Below are positions 35,621-42,853 of a stretch of 64,000 nucleotides of DNA, in pieces. The position numbers were made by a program, and so were the translations under genes. The notes beneath the pieces were generated by a model. The model saw only the letters and a program-made list of their open reading frames with translations, was not told the origin of the DNA and did no database searches. The first letter of the stretch is position 1, and each line of letters begins with the position of its first letter. The DNA comes from an uncultured Bacteroidota bacterium (GTDB lineage Bacteria > Bacteroidota > Bacteroidia > Chitinophagales > Chitinophagaceae), in assembly GCA_903837525.1 (NCBI GenBank), contig CAILUU010000030.1:1-64000 (forward strand), in the 5' to 3' direction.

Positions 35621-35782
35621 CATAAATTCTTTAATTATTTTAAATAACAAAAATTTTGTATAAAAGTTAAGGTGTTTTTTAAAAACACTCTTTAAATTTA
35701 TTTTGCAACCCGTTTCCCAAAACGTAAGTATTAAAAAAAATGCAAAATTTAGATAAAATAGGGCAACAAAATAGTAGTTGTT

Positions 35783-36496
35783 TTACACTAAGTGTTCACT
35801 AAGGGTTATTAGCTCATTCTTTTTATCGGTTTCCACCACTCCATCTTTTAATCGAACTATTCGATGAGCATATTTGCTTATATCATCTTCATGCGTGACC
35901 AAAATTACCGTATTGCCTTGTGCATGTAATTCACCAAATAAATTCATGATTTCCACAGAGGTTTTAGTATCTAAATTACCGGTGGGTTCGTCTGCTAATA
36001 AAATGCTAGGATTATTAACTAAAGAACGTGCTATGGCAACTCGTTGTATTTGCCCCCCACTTAGCTCATTGGGTTTATGATGCCCTCTATCGGATAAATT
36101 AACTTTTCTTAAAGCCTCTTTAGCTCTTTCTATTCTTTCCTTTTTTGCAATACCTGCATATACTAAAGGGAGGGCTACATTTTCTTCGGCGGTTAATCTA
36201 GGTAATAAATTAAATTGTTGAAATACAAAACCAATTTCTTTATTTCTTACTTCGGCTAAATCATTATCTGTAGTAGAGCTAACATCTTTATTGTTTAAAA
36301 TATATTTACCAGTGGTAAGCGAATCGAGGCAGCCTATAATGTTCATAAGTGTACTTTTGCCGCTTCCACTTGGCCCCATCAACGCCACGTATTCGTTTTT
36401 AAAAATATCTAACGAAATACCTTTTAGTACTTCTAAAGGTTCTTTACCTAGGTAGTAAGCTTTTCTAATATTTTCTAAGTGTATTATTGGTTGCAT
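35783..36496 (-). CDS. ABC transporter ATP-binding protein (MacB/LolD type)
   Basis: 237 residues with Walker [17 protein letters not shown]-loop [20 protein letters not shown], signature [15 protein letters not shown], Walker [13 protein letters not shown] and the switch His in VILVTHEDD. This is the type that works with FtsX-like permeases for lipoprotein release or macrolide/peptide export. No permease gene lies next to it here, so the partner must be encoded elsewhere. It is separated from gatC by a long hairpin repeat. Confidence 0.9.
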   Translation of the reverse strand: MQPIIHLENIRKAYYLGKEPLEVLKGISLDIFKNEYVALMGPSGSGKSTLMNIIGCLDSLTTGKYILNNKDVSSTTDNDLAEVRNKEIGFVFQQFNLLPRLTAEENVALPLVYAGIAKKERIERAKEALRKVNLSDRGHHKPNELSGGQIQRVAIARSLVNNPSILLADEPTGNLDTKTSVEIMNLFGELHAQGNTVILVTHEDDISKYAHRIVRLKDGVVETDKKNELITLSEHLV

Positions 36497-36519
36497 AAAT
36501 TGTTTTAAGTTTTTAAAAA

Positions 36520-36608
36520 GTTTAAGAGTGTAGAAAGTTTAGAAGTTTAGGTGTTTGGTTGAGGAAATAAGTAGAATGTAGACTTCTAAACTTTCTAAAC
36601 TCTTAAAC
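36520..36608. repeat. Long near-perfect inverted repeat between gatC and the ABC gene
   Basis: The 27-nt arms 36520-36546 and 36582-36608 (core AGAAAGTTTAGAAGT / ACTTCTAAACTTTCT) have one mismatch and are separated by 35 nt. The right arm ends 2 nt before the gatC stop. There is no T run. Confidence 0.75.
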
Positions 36609-36610
36609 CA

Positions 36611-36904
36611 CTAAGCCTTTTTTATAACTTTCGGTACTTTAAAAAATACCCCGTCACTAACTGGAGCGTTTTTTAATGTATCTACTCTAGGAATACTTCC
36701 TTTTACTTCATCCTCTCTTACTGCATTTATCTTGTTACTCATGTGCATTAATGGCTGAATACCTGTAGTATCTAATTCATTCAATTTATCTACAAATTCA
36801 ATCATTTGTTGCAGTTCATTTTTTACGGTTTCTTTATCTGCCTCTGGTATGCGTAATCTTGCTAAATGGGCAATTTTTTCTACCATTTCGTTTGTAATTT
36901 CCAT
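36611..36904 (-). CDS. gatC: Asp-tRNA(Asn)/Glu-tRNA(Gln) amidotransferase subunit C
   Basis: 97 residues. It is the small stabilising subunit of the GatCAB enzyme that converts misacylated Glu-tRNA(Gln) to Gln-tRNA(Gln). MEITNEMVEKIAHLARLRI, NELQQMIEFVDKLNELDTTG, and IQPLMHM...VREDEV are family hallmarks. gatA and gatB are not adjacent. The ATG at 36904 is chosen because a TATATTTG box lies 4 nt upstream; the open frame upstream of this runs through the promoter. The transcript would be close to leaderless. Confidence 0.92.
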   Translation of the reverse strand: MEITNEMVEKIAHLARLRIPEADKETVKNELQQMIEFVDKLNELDTTGIQPLMHMSNKINAVREDEVKGSIPRVDTLKNAPVSDGVFFKVPKVIKKA

Positions 36905-36908
36905 AAAA

Positions 36909-36916
36909 CAAATATA
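36909..36916 (-). promoter_or_regulatory. -7 promoter box of gatC
   Basis: TATATTTG on the minus strand, a perfect TAnnTTTG match, 4 nt before the start codon. Confidence 0.6.
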
Positions 36917-37134
36917 GTTCAGTTTTTTGAGTGTTCTTTTTTGTTTGGGGTAACATTTATAAAAGTGGTAATAAGTTAGTATAATCGGCAAAATGAGGGC
37001 GTTTGAAGTTTCATTATTTAGCATTTAAAATAGTAGAATTGCCAAACTTTTAAACTTATTTTACTATAAACGGGTTTTGATTATGTCTAAAACCCCAGCC
37101 TAAGAAAATCACAAACAAAAAACTGCAAAGTTCC

Positions 37135-37142
37135 TATCTTCG
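37135..37142 (+). promoter_or_regulatory. -7 promoter box of trpS
   Basis: TATCTTCG, the same variant as at guaA, 6 nt before the trpS ATG. Confidence 0.5.
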
Positions 37143-37148
37143 CTATCA

Positions 37149-38174
37149 ATGGAAAAAAAGAGAGAAACCTTGCCTACCAGCAGGCAGGTAGTAATGAGTG
37201 GCATACGCCCTACTGGTTTTTTGCACTTAGGCAATTACTTTGGGGCAATACGGAATTATGTAAAAATGCAAGATGATTTTGACTGCTATTTTATGGTAGC
37301 CGATTTGCATTCGCTTACAACGCATCCGGATACCAAAGAGCTTAAACAAAATGTGCATAGGGTAATAGCTGAAAATATTGCTTGCGGTTTAGATGTTGAC
37401 AAAGCAGCTTTTTATTGCCAAAGCCATGTACCCGAAACAGCCGAATTATATTTGTATTTAAATATGATGGCGTATAAGGGAGAGCTTGAAAAAACTACAA
37501 CATTTAAAGATAAAGTTAGATTACAGCCTCAAAATGTAAATGCAGGTTTATTAACCTATCCAGTTTTACAAGCAGCAGATATTATACTACATAGGGCCAA
37601 GTATGTACCTGTAGGTAAAGATCAAGAACAACATTTAGAAATGGCAAGAACATTTGCCAATAGGTTTAATCATAGATATGGAGATGTGCTGCCAGAGCCA
37701 ATAGCTTTCAACTATAATCAACCCCTACTTAAAGTACCTAGTTTAGATGGAACGGGGAAAATGAGCAAAAGTGAAAATCAAAATGCAACATTGTATTTGG
37801 CAGATGAAGATGAGGTTATTCGTAAAAAAGTAATGAAAACAAAAACAGATGCTGGCCCTGTCAAACAAAATAGCACAAAGCCAGATTATATAGAAAATAT
37901 TTTTGAGTTAATGCACTTAGTAAGTAGAGAAGATGTATTCAAAAAATTTGAAGAAGACTACAATAGCTGCACCATACGTTATGGCGATATGAAAAAGCAA
38001 TTGGCAGAAGATATGGTAACCTTTATTGCACCAATACGGGCAAAAGTAAATACTATTTTAAATGATGGCAACTATTTAAAAGAAGTAATGGAAAAAGGAG
38101 CTGCAAAGGCAAATGCAAGTGCCAATGCTACCATGAAATTGGTAAGAGAGGCCATAGGGCTAAAATATTATTAG
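37149..38174 (+). CDS. trpS: Tryptophan-tRNA ligase
   Basis: A class I aminoacyl-tRNA synthetase of 341 residues. The HIGH-type motif is in SGIRPTGFLHLGNYFGAIRN and the KMSKS motif in GTGKMSKSENQN; YPVLQAADIILHRA and VPVGKDQEQHLEMAR are typical. The N-terminal extension MEKKRETLPTSRQVV contains residues encoded by a CCTGCC-type palindrome (37169-37188). The stop at 38174 is followed at once by a GC-rich repeat copy. Confidence 0.96.
   Translation: MEKKRETLPTSRQVVMSGIRPTGFLHLGNYFGAIRNYVKMQDDFDCYFMVADLHSLTTHPDTKELKQNVHRVIAENIACGLDVDKAAFYCQSHVPETAELYLYLNMMAYKGELEKTTTFKDKVRLQPQNVNAGLLTYPVLQAADIILHRAKYVPVGKDQEQHLEMARTFANRFNHRYGDVLPEPIAFNYNQPLLKVPSLDGTGKMSKSENQNATLYLADEDEVIRKKVMKTKTDAGPVKQNSTKPDYIENIFELMHLVSREDVFKKFEEDYNSCTIRYGDMKKQLAEDMVTFIAPIRAKVNTILNDGNYLKEVMEKGAAKANASANATMKLVREAIGLKYY
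37169..37188 (+). repeat. CCTGCC-type imperfect palindrome inside trpS
   Basis: CTTGCCTACCAGCAGGCAGG, near-palindromic and translated in frame as LPTSRQ. Related motifs occur inside kmo (61577-61593) and inside MITE copy 2. Confidence 0.5.
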
Positions 38175-38220
38175 TACCCAAAACCTCTTCCCGAATTAAT
38201 CGGGATGTTCCAAAAGGGAC
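38175..38220 (-). repeat. GC-rich palindromic repeat behind trpS, itself interrupted
   Basis: On the minus strand GTCCCTTTTGGAAC and AGAGGTTTTGGGTA are split by a second palindrome, TCCCGATTAATTCGGGA. It begins one base after the trpS stop and is the left arm of the pair with 38314-38337. Confidence 0.5.
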
Positions 38221-38313
38221 TTATTTGTACTTTTATATTTGTGATATACATAAGTTTGCTTAATTTCAACATTCAAAAAAAAGTAAAGAATTTATTTTTA
38301 ATAATTTTAATAA

Positions 38314-38337
38314 GCTCCGCAGAAGGCGGATTGGGGT
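38314..38337 (+). repeat. GC-rich palindromic repeat abutting the deoxynucleoside kinase start
   Basis: GCTCCGCAGAAGGCGGATTG then GGGT, ending immediately before the ATG at 38338. It is the right arm of the pair with 38175-38220. Confidence 0.6.
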
Positions 38338-38973
38338 ATGGCAAAAATAAAAAAACCAAAACACATAGCAGTAGCCGGAAATATTGGTGCTGGCAAAACA
38401 ACATTAACCGAAATGCTTAGTAAGCATTATAAGTGGATACCGCAATTTGAAGATGTAGACCACAACCCATACCTAAATGATTTTTATGAAGATATGCCCC
38501 GTTGGAGTTTTAATCTTCAAATTTATTTTTTAAATAGTAGATTAAATCAGCTCTTAGAAATACAAAGAGGTACCGAAACAGTAATACAAGATAGAACGAT
38601 ACATGAGGATGCTAATATTTTTGCTCCAAACCTACATGATATGGGTTTAATGGGTAAAAGAGATTTTGACAATTACTATAAGTTTTTTGAAACATTAAAA
38701 ACTATGGTACAGCCTCCAGATTTATTAATTTATTTAAAAGCTTCAGTTCCAACATTAGTAGCACAAATACAAAAAAGGGGTAGAGAATACGAAGAAAATA
38801 TTCGCTTAGATTATTTAAAAAAATTAAACGATTACTACAATAATTGGGTAAGCAATTACAAAGAAGGGCAGATTTTAATAATAGATGCGGATACTAATAA
38901 ATTCGCTGAAAACGAAGAAGATTTAGGTAAAATAATCACAAGTATTGATGCTAAGTTGTTTGGATTGTTTTAG
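38338..38973 (+). CDS. Deoxynucleoside kinase
   Basis: A salvage enzyme of 211 residues phosphorylating deoxynucleosides with ATP. The P-loop is NIGAGKTTLTEML; the substrate-site motif IQDRTIHEDANIFA (equivalent to ERS) and PPDLLIYLKASVPTLVAQIQ with RGREYEENIRLDYLKKLNDY (LID region) identify the dNK/dGK family. The exact base preference, adenine or guanine, is not readable. The start is fixed by the palindromic repeat ending at the ATG. A possible upstream extension would translate the repeat and is rejected. Confidence 0.9.
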   Translation: MAKIKKPKHIAVAGNIGAGKTTLTEMLSKHYKWIPQFEDVDHNPYLNDFYEDMPRWSFNLQIYFLNSRLNQLLEIQRGTETVIQDRTIHEDANIFAPNLHDMGLMGKRDFDNYYKFFETLKTMVQPPDLLIYLKASVPTLVAQIQKRGREYEENIRLDYLKKLNDYYNNWVSNYKEGQILIIDADTNKFAENEEDLGKIITSIDAKLFGLF

Positions 38974-39093
38974 GTATATTTTAATGTTTACAACAATATT
39001 AACAAATTTGATAATTAACTAGGTCTACGAGTGCTTGATTTGTATCACTAAACACAAAAATAATGTACCTTTTTATTTACATTAACAATTATT

Positions 39094-40287
39094 TTACAGC
39101 CTTCCCGGATACACCTCCAACGCTTTCTCCAAACAATCCATCGCATTATTAATTGCATCAGTATTTAAAACATAAGCTAACCTAACCTCTTGCTTACCTA
39201 AACCTACCGTACCATAAAAACCAGTAGCAGGTGCAAGCATTACCGTTTGGTTGTTATAATTAAATTCTTCTAAAAGCCACTGGCAAAATTTATCGCTATC
39301 ATCAATAGGTAATTTTGCCATAGCATAAAACGCACCGCCCGGGTTGGGGCAAAAAACACCCTTCATTTTATTTAGTCTACTAACTATAACATCTCTACGA
39401 AGTTTGTATTCTGCTTTGGCAGTATCAAAATAATTATCGGGTAAATCAACGGCAGCTTCGCCTAAAATTTGTGCAAAGCTAGGAGGGCTTAATCTTGCTT
39501 GAGCAAATTTCATGGTGGCATTAAGTAAGTTTTGGTTTTTTGTTACAAAAGCACCAATACGGCCACCACATGCACTATATCGTTTGCTAATGGTATCCAT
39601 TAATACAATATTATCCTCAACATCTGTTAAGTGCATAGCACTGGTATGTTCATCAGCATAGCAAAATTCTCTATACGCTTCATCGGCAAATAAATAAAGG
39701 TTGTATTTTTTTATTATTTGTTTAAGGGTTTCCATTTCGTCCTTGCTATACAAATAACCTGTGGGATTATTGGGGTTACAAATAACAATGGCCTTTGTTT
39801 TTGAAGTAATTGATTTTTCAAAATCTTCTATCGGCGGTAAAGCAAAACCAGTTTCTATACTTGAGGTAATGGGTACTACGTTTATACCAGCTTGTACAGC
39901 AAAACCATTATAGTTTGCATAAAAAGGTTCAGGAATAATTACTTCATCCCCAGCATCCATACAAGCCATAAATCCAAACAAAATTGCTTCGCTACCGCCT
40001 GTTGTTATTATTATTTGATCTGCTGTTACATTTATGCCTACTCGTTTGTAATATTCTACTAATTTTTTTCGGTAGCTTTCGTTACCTGCACTGTGGCTAT
40101 ATTCTAACACTTTAAAATCGCTGTGGCGTACAGCATCTAAACACTGTTTTGGTGTTTCAATATCGGGTTGGCCAATATTTAAATGATACACTTTTACTCC
40201 TTTCTTTTTTGCAGCCTCTGCAAATGGAACTAATTTTCGAATAGGCGATGATGGCATTTGTAAGCCACGGTTGCTGATGGTTAACAT
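39094..40287 (-). CDS. PLP-dependent class I/II aminotransferase
   Basis: 397 residues, fold type I, aspartate-aminotransferase family. VYHLNIGQPDIETP, GGSEAILFGFMAC, IPEPFYANYNGFA, VICNPNNPTGYLYS, LFADEAYREF, and the PLP-lysine motif SKRYSACGGRIGAFVT are all present, with the substrate-carboxylate Arg in KQEVRLAYVL. The substrate cannot be fixed; aspartate or aromatic amino acids are likely, and kynurenine aminotransferase activity is conceivable given the pathway genes here. It shares a 45-bp divergent promoter region with the methyltransferase gene. Confidence 0.9.
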   Translation of the reverse strand: MLTISNRGLQMPSSPIRKLVPFAEAAKKKGVKVYHLNIGQPDIETPKQCLDAVRHSDFKVLEYSHSAGNESYRKKLVEYYKRVGINVTADQIIITTGGSEAILFGFMACMDAGDEVIIPEPFYANYNGFAVQAGINVVPITSSIETGFALPPIEDFEKSITSKTKAIVICNPNNPTGYLYSKDEMETLKQIIKKYNLYLFADEAYREFCYADEHTSAMHLTDVEDNIVLMDTISKRYSACGGRIGAFVTKNQNLLNATMKFAQARLSPPSFAQILGEAAVDLPDNYFDTAKAEYKLRRDVIVSRLNKMKGVFCPNPGGAFYAMAKLPIDDSDKFCQWLLEEFNYNNQTVMLAPATGFYGTVGLGKQEVRLAYVLNTDAINNAMDCLEKALEVYPGRL

Positions 40288-40291
40288 TTGG

Positions 40292-40328
40292 CAAAGTTAA
40301 AAGTTATAAGTTATAAGTTATAAGTTTG
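40292..40328. promoter_or_regulatory. Back-to-back divergent promoters with heptamer array
   Basis: TAACTTTG on the minus strand (40292-40299) and TAAGTTTG on the plus strand (40321-40328) both fit TAnnTTTG. They lie 4 nt from their respective start codons. Between them is a period-7 array (40296-40323: GTTAAAA, then three GTTATAA). Confidence 0.6.
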
Positions 40329-40332
40329 CACC

Positions 40333-41505
40333 ATGCAAATTTTTAACACCCCTAATCGCATTATAGTAACGTGTAGCAACCGCCTATCACCCTATTTAGA
40401 AATGGAAATAAAGCAACTAGGCTATACACCACTTCGCATTTTTAAAACAGGCGTTGAGTTAACTGGTACATTGCAAGACTGTATAAAACTTAATTTAAAC
40501 TTACGCTGTGCTAGTCAAATATTGTTTTCCGTAAAAGAATTCGTAGCATTTAATGCCGATGAACTGTACAAAACCTTGGTAGATTTTGAATGGGAAAATG
40601 TTATTGCATTAGATGGATATTTTAGTATTACCAGCAATGTAAACAATGAAACGATTACCAATAATTTATTTGCCAATGTACGAGTTAAAGATGCCATAGT
40701 TGACCGATTTAGAAATAAAACTGGCGAACGACCTAACAGTGGACCAGAGCTAAATAAAACCGTAATACACTTATATTGGCAAGATGAAAATGCCGAACTT
40801 TTTTTAGATACAAGTGGCGAAACGTTAAGTAAACATGGCTATCGTAAAATACCAGGTAAAGCACCCATGCTGGAAAGTCTTGCTGCGGCTACCTTATTAG
40901 CCACTAATTGGGATAGAAAAAGTGCCTTTATAAACCCAATGTGTGGTAGCGGTACTGTTGCAATTGAGGCCGCACTACTTGCCACTAATCGTAAACCTGG
41001 ATTATTACGAAATAATTATGCCTTTATGCATTTGGTTGGATACACTGAAAAAATGTATAATGATGAATACACAAAATTAGAACAACAAGTTATTGACTTG
41101 CCAATCCTAAAAATTATTGCAACAGATATAAGTGAAGATGCTGTGATGATTGCAAAAGTAAATGCTGGTATAGCAGGTGTAGAGGAAATGATTGAGTTTG
41201 CAGTTTGCGATTTTGAAAAAACCAATATTCTTGAAAACGAAAATGGCATAGTATATTTTAATCCTGAGTATGGCGATAGGTTAGGGGTAGAAAAAGAATT
41301 AGAAGCTACCTATAAACGAATAGGCGATTTTTTAAAACAAAAATGTAAAGGGTATACAGGCTATATTTTTACGGGTAATTTAGAACTAGCCAAAAAGATT
41401 GGGTTAAAACCAAAGCGCCGTATAGAGTTTTTTACCAGCAAAATTGATTGCAGATTGTTATCGTACGAATTGTATGCAGGTAGTAAAGAAATTAAAGAAG
41501 AATAA
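40333..41505 (+). CDS. THUMP-domain class I SAM-dependent RNA methyltransferase (RlmL-like)
   Basis: 390 residues. A THUMP RNA-binding domain (about 40-165) precedes a Rossmann methyltransferase. The SAM motif is FINPMCGSGTVAIEAALLAT; IIATDISEDAVMIAKVN gives the ribose-binding acidic residue; YFNPEYGDRLG is the N-P-x-Y catalytic motif, as in N2-guanine methyltransferases of the RlmL/K type. The target is probably 23S rRNA guanosine. The ACT-domain gene follows 2 bp behind. Confidence 0.9.
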   Translation: MQIFNTPNRIIVTCSNRLSPYLEMEIKQLGYTPLRIFKTGVELTGTLQDCIKLNLNLRCASQILFSVKEFVAFNADELYKTLVDFEWENVIALDGYFSITSNVNNETITNNLFANVRVKDAIVDRFRNKTGERPNSGPELNKTVIHLYWQDENAELFLDTSGETLSKHGYRKIPGKAPMLESLAAATLLATNWDRKSAFINPMCGSGTVAIEAALLATNRKPGLLRNNYAFMHLVGYTEKMYNDEYTKLEQQVIDLPILKIIATDISEDAVMIAKVNAGIAGVEEMIEFAVCDFEKTNILENENGIVYFNPEYGDRLGVEKELEATYKRIGDFLKQKCKGYTGYIFTGNLELAKKIGLKPKRRIEFFTSKIDCRLLSYELYAGSKEIKEE

Positions 41506-41507
41506 TA

Positions 41508-41905
41508 ATGCAAGGAGAAACAAATTACAAAAACTATTTCATACGATGCAGCCTAAACTTAATGCTGGTGAGTATGTATTTTGTACAATAAATAATTTGC
41601 AGTTAGTAGATGCCACAAAAATTATTTCTTTTTTTAAGGAAGATGAAGGTTATACAATAATTATTCAAAAAGAATTAGCTGATGTCTTACATTTTAGTTA
41701 CTCAACAATCTTTGGTTGGGTTACTTTAACTGTACATTCATCTTTTCAAGCAGTAGGCTTAACAGCAGCCATTTCAAGTGCTTTAAGTAACAATAGAATT
41801 AGCTGTAATGTAGTAGCAGCCTATTACCATGATCATATTTTTGTGCCAATAAAAGATGTTGAAATTGCAATAGAAGTGTTAGGAAATATCAGTAGAATAA
41901 ATTAA
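41508..41905 (+). CDS. ACT-domain protein with N-terminal frameshift
   Basis: The ACT-like domain runs from MQPKLNAGEYVFCTINNLQL to the end at VLGNISRIN, with VTLTVHSSFQAVGLTAAISS in the middle; about 119 residues follow the internal ATG at 41546. Family members start a little earlier with GETxLxKL. Here the ATG at 41508 gives MQGETN and then shifts out of frame: inserting one T in CAAATTACAAAAAC (about 41521-41534) would restore LQKLFHTMQPKL. So either the gene lost a base and now starts at 41546, or the base is a sequencing error. Function in this family is unknown (amino-acid sensing is possible). Confidence 0.75.
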
Positions 41906-41998
41906 TATTTTTTCACATCATTTATTTTTTCTCTTAATAATTTTTGAAAAAATATAAGCTAACCCATCTGTCGGCAAGTAGGTAATTAGTTAATACCA

Positions 41999-42727
41999 CT
42001 ATCCATACAATTCCTGATGAATACTTTTTCTATCGTAACCCAAAGCCTGAATGCGTTGTTTTGCTTCATCAATCATAGCTTTCCATCCACATAAAAAGAA
42101 ACTAGCAGGGGCATTGCCATTAGCTGCACAAATTTTTTCATAAATATCATGTACATAGCCGTGAGCACCTTCCCAATTCTCTCGGCTTAATGTGGGTATG
42201 TAATGAAAGTTTGGCATGCCATCACTTAAGGCTTTTAATTCGTCAAAATAAAGTAAATCTTCTTTGGTTCTACAACCAAAAAGTAAATAAATGTCTTTAT
42301 GAACAATACTTTGTTCTTTAATATAATTTGCCATACTTCTAAATGGTGCAATGCCAGTACCTGTACAAATTAAAAAAAGATTTTTTTCATAATTTTCTTC
42401 ATGCAATGTAAACACACCCACTGGTCCACGTAAGGTTATTTCACTTCCTTCTTTTATTTCATTAAATAAATAGGTTGTGCCTGCACCACCATCTAATAAA
42501 ACAATGCATAGCTCAAAAATATTAGAGCCATTTGGCCAGCTTGCAATAGAGTAGCTACGTAAACGCTTATTAGGTTTTTCGTGTATAGGTAAATCTAAGG
42601 TTACAAACTGCCCTGGCTTATAATTAAATGTTGAAAGCTGGGGTATTTGTATAAAAAATCTACGAGTGTTATAGGTTTGTTGTTCAATTTTTACAACTTT
42701 CCCAATTCTCCATGGTTCAAGTGCCAT
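41999..42727 (-). CDS. FAD-binding ferredoxin/flavodoxin-NADP reductase-like oxidoreductase
   Basis: 242 residues. The FAD domain is in FNYKPGQFVTLDL and RLRSYSIAS (RxYS motif), LDGGAGTTYLF follows, then the NAD(P) motif LICTGTGIAPFRSM and FFLCGWKAMIDEA. The C-terminus is HQELYG, without the terminal Tyr/Trp arrangement of classical plant-type FNR. There is no attached [2Fe-2S] domain, so it is a stand-alone reductase. Its partner ferredoxin or oxygenase is not obvious; feeding kmo is unlikely, because that enzyme uses NADPH directly. It is divergent from mfd. Confidence 0.88.
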   Translation of the reverse strand: MALEPWRIGKVVKIEQQTYNTRRFFIQIPQLSTFNYKPGQFVTLDLPIHEKPNKRLRSYSIASWPNGSNIFELCIVLLDGGAGTTYLFNEIKEGSEITLRGPVGVFTLHEENYEKNLFLICTGTGIAPFRSMANYIKEQSIVHKDIYLLFGCRTKEDLLYFDELKALSDGMPNFHYIPTLSRENWEGAHGYVHDIYEKICAANGNAPASFFLCGWKAMIDEAKQRIQALGYDRKSIHQELYG

Positions 42728-42773
42728 AGTATTTTTTTTGGTGTGTATAATTAATAATGTATAAGGTACGAAA

Positions 42774-42838
42774 TAAATTCAAAATTCAAAATTCAAAATT
42801 CAAAATCCCCAAACTGTAAACTTTAAACTCCAAACTGT
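42774..42838. repeat. Two adjacent period-7 arrays in the fpr-like/mfd divergent region
   Basis: AAATTCA is repeated about 4-5 times (42774-42806). After CCCC, four AAACTNN units follow (42811-42838: AAACTGT, AAACTTT, AAACTCC, AAACTGT), ending just before the mfd -7 box. Confidence 0.75.
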
Positions 42839-42839
42839 T

Positions 42840-42847
42840 TATCTTTG
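42840..42847 (+). promoter_or_regulatory. -7 promoter box of mfd
   Basis: TATCTTTG, a perfect TAnnTTTG match, 6 nt before the ATG at 42854. Confidence 0.65.
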
Positions 42848-42853
42848 CACCCG

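Noticed and set aside
35620-35782. Cobalamin riboswitch upstream of the adenosyltransferase
   Set aside because: The upstream sequence is short and AT-rich and lacks the B12-box motif.
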